A DNA stretch of 64,000 bases from Polyangiaceae bacterium (GTDB taxonomy: Bacteria > Myxococcota_A > Polyangia > Polyangiales > Polyangiaceae), in the NCBI GenBank assembly GCA_013361525.1, contig JABFXY010000144.1, forward strand, positions 1-64,000. The letters are read 5' to 3'. Shown here piece after piece: positions 1 through 8,337 of this stretch. Every line of letters begins with the position of its first letter. Within the stretch, counting starts at the first letter, position 1. The notes under the pieces are model-generated. The model ran no database searches. It was given only the letters and a program-made list of their open reading frames with translations, and had not been told where the DNA came from. Position numbers and translations under genes: made by a program.

Positions 1-325
1 AGAGCACGACCCTCTCGGCCGTCGTGAGGACACCTTCGTTGAGCAACAATCGCATTTCGTGATCGCGAGTCTCCGGGGCCAATGGACGCATGTTGGTCCA
101 ATACTCCCGCCGCTTCGCCCACCATTCCGCCGGCTGCGTGAGCGGCGGCAAAGGACCTGTTGCCAGGTCATCGATCAGCGTGACGATCGAATCTCGCGGA
201 AAGCGTCGCAACTGCCGGAGCAACTCAGCATTCGCGCGACCAGCGAAGACGTGAGCGGTAGCGTATCGAGCCATGACGGAGTTGGTGCACCGTAGATCAT
301 TGAGCGCCATGTGATAGGTCGACAT
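1..325 (-). CDS. Hypothetical protein, 3' end cut off by window edge
   Basis: An open frame on the minus strand runs from an ATG at 325 off the left edge of the window, so only about 108 N-terminal residues are visible. The pattern is protein-like: a short beta-strand/GR turn (AHVFAGRANAELL), then DDLATGPLPPL and a W-WAKRREYW stretch. This loosely recalls the first half of DUF1835-type proteins, but the match is by eye and tentative. In-frame ATGs at 310 and 274 are alternative starts, and none has a clear Shine-Dalgarno sequence. The long overlapping frame on the same strand (175-813) has no comparable protein character. Function unknown. Confidence 0.45.
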   Translation of the reverse strand, partial: MSTYHMALNDLRCTNSVMARYATAHVFAGRANAELLRQLRRFPRDSIVTLIDDLATGPLPPLTQPAEWWAKRREYWTNMRPLAPETRDHEMRLLLNEGVLTTAERVVL

Positions 326-750
326 CGAATCGCGCGGCGCGCGGCCTGACGCTCACTCTCGCCGCGCCGCCAGCGCTCGTTCGCGGACCCATCCGCCTCA
401 GCTCCAGACACCGGCTCCACCGACGCGCCCCCCCGACCCGGGGCCTGCAGCCCCGTGTCCCGCTTGCTCTCCTCGGTCGTGCGGGCCGAGCGCCCGACCT
501 GCGGCGAGCCGATCGTCGCGGACCCCTGCCACCAGACCTCGTAACCTCTGTTAACTAAGAAGCCGGTCTTCGGATTTGAGGGGACCGGATTCCGCGAACT
601 ACGATCGCGGCGATTGTCACCCGAGCCGTCGGTTTGAAGTGTCACCGAAGCCCCCGTCTCTTCACCCTGGCGTCCCATCTGTCCGCGGTACACGCGACGC
701 TGCGCGCGGTGCAGTCGCCGAGACGCGCCCTGACGACCGAGTCCGAGCGG

Positions 751-834
751 CGGTGCAATCGGCGGAAGAGGCGGTGCAATCCAGAGATCGGCCGGTGATC
801 CCCGAAAAACCACCGGTGCAACCGACCGGCACCT
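751..834 (-). repeat. 21-bp tandem repeat array, minus orientation
   Basis: The core CGGTGCAATC and variants recur at 751, 772, 793 and 814, exactly 21 bases apart. A related copy at 707 is slightly out of phase. Read on the minus strand the core is GATTGCACCG, the same unit as the array at 931-1014, so the two arrays are inverted with respect to each other. The gene-free stretch from about 326 to 1245 holds nothing else that I can recognise, apart from a run of eight T near 1122-1129. Confidence 0.75.
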
Positions 835-930
835 CTCGTCCCACCGTCTGCGCCGGCCCCCTCAACCTGCCTAAGTGCCTGAATTCTCGTCGGCACCGGC
901 GGTAGCCGCCACCCACAGGGCCGCTCGCGA

Positions 931-1014
931 GCGATTGCACCGGTCCTTCCGGCGATTGCACCGGTCTCTCCGGCGATTGCACCGGTCGAAAACGGGCTGC
1001 ACCGGTCCGACGGG
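931..1014 (+). repeat. 21-bp tandem repeat array, plus orientation
   Basis: Four units start at 931, 952, 973 and 994, each 21 bases long. The first three begin GCGATTGCACCGGTC; the fourth is diverged (GGGCTGCACCGGTC). Because 21 is divisible by three, a minus-strand frame through it would read as heptads of the TGAIAGE type, but no start, stop or codon context makes that frame a convincing gene. Confidence 0.8.
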
Positions 1015-1245
1015 TCTGCGCGCGACATGAAAATCTCCGCGAGATCGGGCCGGGCCTGGGCGCGCGAGCAGCCCAACGCGGGTCGCGCCTACAAGGTGGG
1101 AGCAATTCGCGGGCTCGTGCTGTTTTTTTTGCGAGGCCGACAATGCTCAGCGGCTACGTGAAGCCGGTGGCGGCCCGGTCATACCAGAGCTCGGTCCCAT
1201 GTATCTCAACGCCCCGCCGGCCCGTGCGACAAGACAACCGCCCCG

Positions 1246-1368
1246 ATGCTGACCTGGTCGCTCCTCAGACAGGGGGCCGTCGACCACTACGGAGATATGC
1301 AGGACCCTCGCTTCCTCCGCTGGGACCAAACGGGAGACATCACCGGTGTGGACGAGGACCAGTTCTGA
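1246..1368 (+). CDS. Short ORF overlapping the start of the next gene
   Basis: A 40-codon frame (ATG at 1246) ends in the TGA of TGATG, which overlaps the start codon of the SUMF1-domain lipoprotein. The C-terminal residues look like real protein (DPRFLRWDQTGDI, then VDEDQF). Upstream the same frame is open only to a stop at 1159-1161. It may be the C-terminal remnant of a gene once coupled to the lipoprotein, or a leader-type ORF. The sequence GGACCAGTTCTGATG at this junction is repeated exactly before the truncated copy at 2470. No Shine-Dalgarno sequence is evident. Confidence 0.3.
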   Translation: MLTWSLLRQGAVDHYGDMQDPRFLRWDQTGDITGVDEDQF

Positions 1369-2396
1369 TGGTGTTCGCCACCTCGCTCACCACGCTGATC
1401 AAAAGAGTCTTGGGGCTTGCTGCTGGGTGCCTGCTCCTGGCGTGCTCTACGCCCGCGACGGACGCACCGGACGGACCACAGGACGCGGGGACGGGCGCCG
1501 GCGGAACAGGTGGCGCAGATGCAGGGCCTACTTTCACCCCCGACTGCCACGACGGATGGTGCCGCGTCCCTGAAGGGACGTTCGTCATGGGTGCGCCGGA
1601 ATCGGAGTTTGGCTACACGAAAAGCCAAAACCAGGTGACGGTCACTTTGACCCGGCCCTTCGCGCTTCAGCAGTACGAGCTCACGCAGGAGCAATGGATC
1701 CAGTTCGGGTGGCAGAATCCGAGCGGTCTCATACAAAACGGAACGGGTGACTGCATGGAACCTGCGTGTCCCGTCGGGCAGACCACGTGGTTCGAAGCGG
1801 CTGCGTATGCGAACAAGCTTTCGGAGACGCACACCCCTCCTCTGCCGGCTTGCTACGTGCTGGAACGCTGTACGGGCGAGGTCGGCGAAGGCATGTCTTG
1901 CGAATCCGTGAGCCTCACCACGAGCTCCATCTACGAGTGCCTGGGGTTCCGGCTGGCCACCGAGGCTGAATGGGAATTCGCCGCAAGAGCGGGCACCACA
2001 ACCGCGTTCTACTCCGGACCGATAACGGTTCAGGACAGCATTGGGGGTTGCTTTCCCGAACCCGTGCTCGATCCGATTGCCTGGTACTGCGACAATTCCG
2101 GAAAGTTTACGCATCCCGTCGGTCAGAAGACGCCGAACGCGCTCGAGTTTTATGACATGGCTGGGAACCAGTATGAATGGCTCCATAGCGAATACCACGC
2201 CAGCGGCTACGGCGATGTTCCGCTGACCGATCCATTCGGCGAAATGAGCGCGAACTCTGATCGCATCATCAAAGGTGGCGGATGGAACTACGGCGCAATT
2301 CTATGCCGAGTAGCTGCGCATCATCACGCGGACTGGTGGGCCAAGGGCCCCGGCATCCGGCTCGCGCGGACGTTGGGACCGAACGAGGAGTGGTAA
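1368..2396 (+). CDS. SUMF1/FGE-sulfatase-domain lipoprotein
   Basis: A predicted outer-surface lipoprotein of 342 residues with a formylglycine-generating-enzyme-like (SUMF1, C-type-lectin-like) fold. The start at ATG 1368 puts a signal peptide and lipobox (LLLAC, Cys26) at the N-terminus, followed by an Ala/Gly/Thr/Asp linker to about residue 58. Family motifs are visible: GTFVMG near 71-76, RLATEAEWEFAARAG, NQYEWLH, GGGWNY and GIRLAR near the end. The paired cysteines of true formylglycine-generating enzymes are not apparent around the GGGWNY motif (one Cys only), so it is more likely a binding or structural member than a sulfatase activator. A broken tandem copy of its 5' end follows at 2470. 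The frame is open back to 1143, but that extension has no signal peptide. Confidence 0.85.
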   Translation: MVFATSLTTLIKRVLGLAAGCLLLACSTPATDAPDGPQDAGTGAGGTGGADAGPTFTPDCHDGWCRVPEGTFVMGAPESEFGYTKSQNQVTVTLTRPFALQQYELTQEQWIQFGWQNPSGLIQNGTGDCMEPACPVGQTTWFEAAAYANKLSETHTPPLPACYVLERCTGEVGEGMSCESVSLTTSSIYECLGFRLATEAEWEFAARAGTTTAFYSGPITVQDSIGGCFPEPVLDPIAWYCDNSGKFTHPVGQKTPNALEFYDMAGNQYEWLHSEYHASGYGDVPLTDPFGEMSANSDRIIKGGGWNYGAILCRVAAHHHADWWAKGPGIRLARTLGPNEEW

Positions 2397-2469
2397 GCAC
2401 TCCGACCAACATCACCATCTTGCTCGTTTCGGCTTAGCCGACCTCTTCGACGGACGCGGACCAGTTCTG

Positions 2470-2607
2470 ATGCTGTTCGCCACCTCGCTCAACACGCTGG
2501 TCAAAAGAGGCTTGGGCGTTGGTGCCGGGTGCCTGCTCCTGGCGTGCTCCACGCCCGCGATGGATGCACCGGACGGACCGCAGGACGCGGGCCTCGGCGA
2601 GCGCTAG
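2470..2607 (+). pseudogene. Truncated tandem copy of the SUMF1 lipoprotein 5' end
   Basis: This 45-codon frame starts with the same signal peptide as the preceding gene (MLFATSLNTLVKRGLG, then GCLLLACSTPA) and follows it through the DAPDGPQDAG linker, then runs into a TAG at 2605. By eye the DNA matches 1354-1490 at about 90 percent, including the upstream GGACCAGTTCTGATG. The whole SUMF1 domain is missing. It could still make a 20-residue lipid-anchored peptide, but a decayed duplicate is more likely. Confidence 0.75.
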
Positions 2608-2637
2608 CCGAGCAGATATAGAGATAGAACGATAACG

Positions 2638-4194
2638 TCAGTTCGAGTGTGGGGAGACGGCGCGGACGACGGCGCGCACCAGCTCGTCGCGCCCGACCGG
2701 CTTCGGAAGGTGGTCCGAAAAACCCGCACGCAGCGCGCGCTCCCGATCTCCGTCGGTGCCGAATGCCGTCAGGGCGACGGCGCACGGGATGGGAAAGCGC
2801 CCCTGAATCTGCTGGAGCAGCTGGTAGCCATCCATCCCCGGCATGCCGATGTCGCTGACGATGACGTCGAACGGCTGCTCTGCGATTGTCTCGAGGGCGG
2901 CCGGACCTGACGACGCAGCGACGACCTCGGCGCCCGCGCTTCGAAGGATCTCGACGACGAGCTCGCGGCCGTCCGCGTCGTCGTCGACGACGAGCACCCG
3001 CCTGCCCGCCAGCTCGCCGCTCATCGACGGTGGCTGCAGGTTCGACGCCGCGATGGCGGGGATTCGAGGCTGCGCCCCTTCGAAGAGCGGCAGCTCGATC
3101 GTGAACCGCGAGCCCTTCCCCGGGCCTTCACTCTCCGCGCGCACCTTGCCGCCGTGGAGCTCGACGAGGTGGCGGACGATGGCGAGTCCGAGCCCGAGCC
3201 CCCCGTATTTGCGCGTCGGCGACCCGTCCTCTTGCCGGTAGCGCTCGAAGATCATCTCGAGGGCGTCCGGCGAGATGCCGGCGCCGTTGTCGAAGACGTT
3301 GATGCAGGCGTGGTTCTCGGCGCGGCTCACGGCGATGCCGATGACACCGCCCGTGTTCGTGAACTTCAGCGCGTTCGTCAGGAGATTCCACAGGACCTGC
3401 TGGAGTCGTGCGGGGTCGCCCAAGACGGTGAGGGACTCCGACGTGTTGTCGAGCTGGACGTCCACGCGCTTCATCAGGGCCGCGGGGCGGATGGATTCCA
3501 CCGCGGCATTGACGACGTTTCGAACGTCGATGGCCCGGACATTGAGGCGTATGCGGCCCATCGTCATGGCGGCCGTATCGAGCAAGCTATTGAGCAGATC
3601 GGTGAGCGCGACCGCATTGCGGATGATGATTCCGACTTCCTTGGTGGCGTCCTTCGCGCGCCCACTCGTCTCGATCATCCGCGCCCAGCCGAGGATGGCG
3701 TTCAAAGGTGTTCGCAGCTCGTGTGACGCCATGGCGAGGAACTCGTCCTTCGAGCGGTGTGCCGCTTGCGACTCGCGGAGCGCGGCTTGCTCACGGCGGA
3801 GCAGCTCCTCGCGTTCGCGCTGCGCGCGTTTGCGCTCACCGATGTCGCGCGCGATCTTGGAGACGCCGACGATTCCACCCTGCTGATCTCGAATGGGCGA
3901 AAGCGAGACGCTGATTTCGACCGGGGTCCCGTCCTTGCGGATGCGAATCGTTTCGTAATGCTCGACCCGCAAGCCGCGCCGTACGCGGCCGAGAAACAGC
4001 TCCTCTTCGTTCACGCGATCGGGCGGAAAGATTGTCAGGATTGGGCGCCCGATCATCTCCTCGGCCAGGTACCCGAATAGGCGCTCGGCTCCGCGGTTCC
4101 ACGTCACGACGACCCCTTCGAGGGTTTTCGTGACGATGGCGTCGTCGGAGGACTCGACGACGCTCGCGAACCAGTCTTTTTCCGTAGGCGTCAC
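2638..4194 (-). CDS. PAS hybrid sensor histidine kinase with C-terminal receiver
   Basis: A soluble hybrid kinase of about 518 residues. A PAS domain (about 8-125, with the PAC-like RIRKDGTPVEISVSLSPI) is followed by a short coiled linker, then HisKA with the H-box ASHELRTPLNAILGW (His158). HATPase has DNGAGISPDA and GGLGLGLAIVRHLVELHGG, and the receiver (about 400-515) has VLVVDDDADGRE and the phospho-acceptor motif VSDIGMPGMDGY. There are no membrane segments, so the signal is probably cytoplasmic. The GTG at 4194 was chosen because it matches the start of its paralogue at 16501 (VTxxxKDW) and both follow a TATGGGAA box. The frame is open to 4404, but that part would overlap the divergent gene. 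The output partner is not visible. Confidence 0.9.
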   Translation of the reverse strand: MTPTEKDWFASVVESSDDAIVTKTLEGVVVTWNRGAERLFGYLAEEMIGRPILTIFPPDRVNEEELFLGRVRRGLRVEHYETIRIRKDGTPVEISVSLSPIRDQQGGIVGVSKIARDIGERKRAQREREELLRREQAALRESQAAHRSKDEFLAMASHELRTPLNAILGWARMIETSGRAKDATKEVGIIIRNAVALTDLLNSLLDTAAMTMGRIRLNVRAIDVRNVVNAAVESIRPAALMKRVDVQLDNTSESLTVLGDPARLQQVLWNLLTNALKFTNTGGVIGIAVSRAENHACINVFDNGAGISPDALEMIFERYRQEDGSPTRKYGGLGLGLAIVRHLVELHGGKVRAESEGPGKGSRFTIELPLFEGAQPRIPAIAASNLQPPSMSGELAGRRVLVVDDDADGRELVVEILRSAGAEVVAASSGPAALETIAEQPFDVIVSDIGMPGMDGYQLLQQIQGRFPIPCAVALTAFGTDGDRERALRAGFSDHLPKPVGRDELVRAVVRAVSPHSN

Positions 4195-4241
4195 GTCGAG
4201 GCCGATATTCCCATAGAAGGCGCGGGCCGAAGCGAGGCAAG

Positions 4242-6938
4242 ATGTCTCGCATGTCGAGGGCCGCGAGTGCCGCATTGCTCGTTGCTGCGCTCGTCGCTTG
4301 CGACGCGGGCGAGGATCCGCGCGGCGGTGGCGGCTTCGGCGGAGCCGATGGCGGGAGCACCAGCTCGACATCGACCTCGACGTTCTCGACAGACTCGAGC
4401 GCATCGAGCGGTGGAGCCTCGATCGAGGACGGCGGTGCGGGTGGAAGCGATCCGATGGTCTGCGGAGATGGAACGCTCTCGCTGCGCGAAGAGTGCGACG
4501 ACGGCAACGTCACCGACGGCGATGGATGTTCGGCGGCTTGTACTTTCGAATCGGTCGGTCCCGGAGACGTGTGCCCGGGGGAGCCGATCGAGCTCGATGC
4601 GATCGATTCTGCGCGGCGCATCGGTTCCGTCTCCGGAACGACGACGATGCTCGCCGCGCAATACGGCGCGACATGCGGCGGTTCCGGCGCCGAGCGCGTG
4701 TACGTCTACGAGCCCGACGTCGACGGTTGGCTCTCCGCCGCCGTCACGGCCGATTTCGACGTCGTCGCGTACGCGCGTACGACGTGCGGCGATGGTGCGA
4801 CGGAGAACGCCTGCAGCGACGTCGCGCTCGACGGTCCGGAGATCCTCGAGCTTCCAGTCGTGAGCGGTGAGCCCGTGTACTTGTTCGTCGACGGATATGC
4901 GGGCGACGAAGGAACGTTCCGTGTCGACGTCGACGTACGCGAAGCGCATTGCGGCAACGGCGTCGCCGAGCCTTCGGAAGCATGCGACGACGGCAATCTT
5001 CTTGCGGGCGACGGCTGCTCTGCGACGTGCGGAATGGAGATTGGCGACGCCGCTGCGTGTCCGGGCGCGACGTTGCTTCCGAGCTCGGCCGACCCGAGCG
5101 CGCCGCGGCACGTCGGTGTGCTCGGTGATACGTCGGAAGCCGGTTTGCCGTCCGCGCTCAAGTCCGAGGCGTGCGGCGGCAGCGGCGCCGAAGCCGTTCA
5201 CCGTCTCGTCCCGGACGTCGATGGCTCGCTGACGGTCTCGCTCTTCGCTGGCTACGACGACGCGGTGCTGTATGTGCAGACGAGCTGCGACGACGCTGCA
5301 GTGGAGCGCGCGTGCTCGAAGGCGACGTCGCCGTTCGAGCCGATCACGTTGACGATCCCCGTGACGGCAGACGACCCCGTGTTCGTCATTGCCGATTCTT
5401 CGATGGAGGCATCGGCAGGGCCATTCGCGCTCGATATGACGATCACGCCGGCCGAATGCGGCAACGGCAATCTCGACGGCGGCGAGACGTGCGACGACGG
5501 CAATCTCGACGAAGGCGACGGTTGCGACACGAATTGCGACGCCGAATCGACGCCGGCAGCCGCGGACACGTGTCCCGGGCAAGCGCTCGTGCTCTCCGGC
5601 TCACCGCCCGGCGCGATCCTCACCGCGTCGACGTCCGGCCTCGGCGCCGACGAGCAAGAGCCGGCGTGCGCGGCGAACCCAGGAGCCCACGATGCCGTGT
5701 ATTCGGTCTCGGCGCCGTTCGACGGTCTTTTGTCGATCGTGGTCGATCCCCAGTTCGCCGCGGCGCTTTACGTTCGGGCGAGCTGCGATGTCGGCGACGA
5801 CCCGATAGCATGTGTGGACGAACACCCGAGTACCGGCGTCGAACGAGCGCAGGTGCCGGTCGTCGCGGGCTCGACCTACTACGTGATGGTCGACGGTGTC
5901 GACGCCTCCGATAACGGCACCTTCGAGCTAGCCGTCGAGCTGACACCGTCGTCCTGCGGCAACGGCGTCATGGAGGGCGGCGAGGCGTGTGATGATGGAA
6001 ACGTCAGTTTGGGTGACGGGTGTGGCGCCGATTGCGCGTTCGAGCCGCCCGGCGCGGCGGACGGTTGCCCGGCGGCGTTGCTGGATTTCGTGCCCTCGGG
6101 CACCGGTTTGATGGCGACGGTCGTGGGATCGACGGCCAACCTCACGAACAAGAAGACGGTGCTCGAATGTGGAGGTGAGGGCCCGGACGCGGTGTACCAG
6201 TTCGACGCGCCGTTCGAGGGCACCATTGTCGCGACGGTGACATCCGCGTCGTTCGACGTCACGCTCTCCACCGGTGGCTCGTGCGGCATGACGGGTAGCT
6301 CCTCCTGCTTCAATTCGAATCATGGTGCAGGCTACGAGATGCTTCGCGACACGGTGGAGTTCGGGGGGCTGCTCTTCGTCGACGGGGCGAGCGCAAACGA
6401 TGCCGGCCCGTTCGAGCTCGAGGTAAAGCTGGTGCCCCGCGGGTGTGGCGACGGGTTCCTGTTCGACGGCGAGGAATGCGACGACTTCGGCGTGGACGCG
6501 GGAGACGGCTGTAGCCCCACGTGCACGCTCGAGGCGAATGACGCTTTGAACGAAACCTGCATGGGCGAGGCCATCACGCTTTTCGGCAATGACCCCGCAG
6601 AAGCGCGCACCGCCTTCCTGACGACGGATCTCTCGGTTCTCCAGGACGACGAGCGCGGTAGCTGCGGGGGAACGGGGCCGGACGCCGTTTATCGAGTCAC
6701 CACCGATATCGCGGGGACGTTGACCGCCAGCGTCTTCAACGCGAATACCAGCGACACGCGGATTTACGCGCGCACGAGCTGCATCGATCCGGGCACGGAG
6801 ATCGCCTGCGCCGAGCTCGAGAATTATGGCGTTCGAGGCGTCTCGTTTCCGGTTCTGCCTTATGTGCCGTATTACCTGATCGTGGATACGAACGGTGATG
6901 GTACCGGGGCGACGCTGAACCTGACGGTATCGCCATGA
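4242..6938 (+). CDS. Lipoprotein with five DUF4215 cysteine-rich modules
   Basis: A predicted surface lipoprotein of 898 residues with a lipobox (LVAC, Cys20) and a Gly/Ser/Thr linker to about residue 70. Five DUF4215-type repeats (pattern CGNG-x-EECDDGN-x-GDGCSxxC) begin near residues 72, 236, 405, 571 and 734. Each is followed by a domain of about 110 residues resembling a bacterial pre-peptidase C-terminal (PPC) beta-sandwich, with recurring YxRTSC and FVDG/YLIVD motifs. No catalytic domain is present, so an adhesive or scaffolding role on the cell surface is an inference. The start lies 47 bp from the divergent kinase start. Its stop overlaps the next gene by 4 bp (ATGA). Confidence 0.88.
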   Translation: MSRMSRAASAALLVAALVACDAGEDPRGGGGFGGADGGSTSSTSTSTFSTDSSASSGGASIEDGGAGGSDPMVCGDGTLSLREECDDGNVTDGDGCSAACTFESVGPGDVCPGEPIELDAIDSARRIGSVSGTTTMLAAQYGATCGGSGAERVYVYEPDVDGWLSAAVTADFDVVAYARTTCGDGATENACSDVALDGPEILELPVVSGEPVYLFVDGYAGDEGTFRVDVDVREAHCGNGVAEPSEACDDGNLLAGDGCSATCGMEIGDAAACPGATLLPSSADPSAPRHVGVLGDTSEAGLPSALKSEACGGSGAEAVHRLVPDVDGSLTVSLFAGYDDAVLYVQTSCDDAAVERACSKATSPFEPITLTIPVTADDPVFVIADSSMEASAGPFALDMTITPAECGNGNLDGGETCDDGNLDEGDGCDTNCDAESTPAAADTCPGQALVLSGSPPGAILTASTSGLGADEQEPACAANPGAHDAVYSVSAPFDGLLSIVVDPQFAAALYVRASCDVGDDPIACVDEHPSTGVERAQVPVVAGSTYYVMVDGVDASDNGTFELAVELTPSSCGNGVMEGGEACDDGNVSLGDGCGADCAFEPPGAADGCPAALLDFVPSGTGLMATVVGSTANLTNKKTVLECGGEGPDAVYQFDAPFEGTIVATVTSASFDVTLSTGGSCGMTGSSSCFNSNHGAGYEMLRDTVEFGGLLFVDGASANDAGPFELEVKLVPRGCGDGFLFDGEECDDFGVDAGDGCSPTCTLEANDALNETCMGEAITLFGNDPAEARTAFLTTDLSVLQDDERGSCGGTGPDAVYRVTTDIAGTLTASVFNANTSDTRIYARTSCIDPGTEIACAELENYGVRGVSFPVLPYVPYYLIVDTNGDGTGATLNLTVSP

Positions 6939-8038
6939 TTGCGCGATCGGTCCGGCGAACGGCGGCGCTCTGGGGTTTTGCCACGCTCACGACGACCTTC
7001 GCTTGCGCCTCGGAGGAGAACCCCGCGGACACCTCGAGCAGCACGACCGCGGCCGGTGGAGGCGGCGCGGGTGGGCATGGTGGAGGCGGCGGGATCACAT
7101 CGAGCGACGGCGGTGGTGGATTCGACGAGTGCGTTTCGGAGACGTTGCCCGCGACCCTTTTGCCGAGCGACGTTCTCATCGTGCAGGACCGTTCACAATC
7201 GATGGACGGCGACAAGTGGACCGCCGCCGTCCAAGCCATTACCGGATTTGCGGACAACGCCGAAATGGTGGGACTGAATGTCGGCCTCTCGTTCTTTCCG
7301 GCGGCGAACGGGGATATGTGTTTGACCGCCTCCTATCAAGATTTGCCGGCTCCGGTGGATGTCCTGCCTCCGAACGCCGCGGTCATCAAAGAGGCGCTCT
7401 ACGCCATCGAGCCTTACGGCGGTACGCCGACGCGTCCCGCGCTCGAGAGCGGGTTCGATGCGCTGCGCTCTTTCATCCTCGATCAGGACGAGCCGCGGCG
7501 CGGCGTGGTGATCCTCGTCACCGACGGCGCCCCGACGGAGTGCGACGACAACACGCCGTACGCGATTGCACAGCTCGCAAAGCAGGCATTGGAATTTCAG
7601 CCCTCGATACGCACGTTCGCCGTCGGGATGGAGGGCGCGGATTTCGACGTTCTCGACGACATCGCCGAGGCCGGCGGGACGGACGCCTCGTTCGACGTCA
7701 GCGACGGCGTCAATGCCTTCGTCGACGCGCTCGACGCGATCATGGAGCGAGCGCGAGCGTGCGAATACGATCTACCCGTCTTCGATCCGGACGTGGGGAC
7801 GGTCGATTACGAGCGCGTCGTCGTGCACTTCGAAAAGCCGAGCGGAATGGTGGGGACGATTCAGCAGGTTCCAGGGTCGAGCGCGTGCAATCCGTCGTCG
7901 GGAGGGTTCTATTACGACGACCCCGCGGCGCCGACGCTCATCCTGCTGTGCCCGGCGTCGTGCGACGCAGTTCAAGACGCGTCGGACGACGGGAAGGTCG
8001 ACATCGGATTCGAATGTATCCTGCCGCCGCCGCGGTAG
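6935..8038 (+). CDS. vWA-domain lipoprotein
   Basis: A 367-residue lipoprotein. The signal peptide ends in a lipobox-like TFAC (Cys24), followed by a Gly/Ser/His linker, and a von Willebrand factor A domain spans about residues 79-270. The metal-ion-dependent adhesion site is intact in its first segment (DRSQS, residues 85-89), with TPTRPALESG and LVTDGAPTE following as expected. The C-terminal 90 residues carry several cysteines. The ATG overlaps the stop of the DUF4215 lipoprotein by 4 bp, so the two are probably translated together and may act together at the surface. The binding partner is unknown. Confidence 0.88.
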   Translation: MIARSVRRTAALWGFATLTTTFACASEENPADTSSSTTAAGGGGAGGHGGGGGITSSDGGGGFDECVSETLPATLLPSDVLIVQDRSQSMDGDKWTAAVQAITGFADNAEMVGLNVGLSFFPAANGDMCLTASYQDLPAPVDVLPPNAAVIKEALYAIEPYGGTPTRPALESGFDALRSFILDQDEPRRGVVILVTDGAPTECDDNTPYAIAQLAKQALEFQPSIRTFAVGMEGADFDVLDDIAEAGGTDASFDVSDGVNAFVDALDAIMERARACEYDLPVFDPDVGTVDYERVVVHFEKPSGMVGTIQQVPGSSACNPSSGGFYYDDPAAPTLILLCPASCDAVQDASDDGKVDIGFECILPPPR

Positions 8039-8307
8039 GCGGGGCGTTCAATCGGTGGTCGGCCCTCGGCCATCGGAATTCGGCCGTCGGGTGTCGCAGT
8101 CGACGTCGACATTCGATTTTCGAGCGTCGACAGCCGACGCCCGACGGTTCGACAGCCGACGACCGATGTTTCGACAGCCGAGCTCCAAACCACGCGCTGC
8201 TCTCCGCGATCTGATTCGTCGGTGCAGCGGATGCCGAAACGGACGAACCCTCCGCCGCGACGGCGTCGACGTTGGGTGCACGGCCCTTTCCGGCCAGCTT
8301 GACGCGC
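8039..8307. other. Intergenic region with short dispersed repeats
   Basis: No gene is supported here. The stretch 8090-8180 is built from repeated GTCGAC and CGACAGCCGA-type words (three copies of GACAGCCGA between about 8130 and 8180). It has no poly-T hairpin that I can identify after the upstream operon. Confidence 0.5.
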
Positions 8308-8330
8308 ATACTTTACGCTATGTAAAGCAT
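8308..8330. promoter_or_regulatory. Palindromic operator candidate upstream of the mod operon
   Basis: CTTTAC (8311-8316) and GTAAAG (8322-8327) form a perfect inverted repeat with a five-base spacer. The symmetry continues outward to 8308-8330 with one mismatch. It lies 7 bases before the ATG of the XRE-type regulator and is AT-rich compared with its surroundings. A likely role is autoregulatory binding by the regulator it precedes. This is inferred from position and symmetry only. Confidence 0.6.
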
Positions 8331-8337
8331 ACCTGTC

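Noticed and set aside
1368..2396. SUMF1 protein as a true formylglycine-generating enzyme
   Set aside because: Only one Cys is present near the GGGWNY motif, no sulfatase gene is nearby, and the protein is a surface lipoprotein.
4191..5582. Minus-strand frame of 463 codons inside the DUF4215 lipoprotein gene
   Set aside because: It is antisense to a gene with clear repeats. Its product is a low-complexity Arg/Ala/Val mixture with no start context, as expected from biased third positions.
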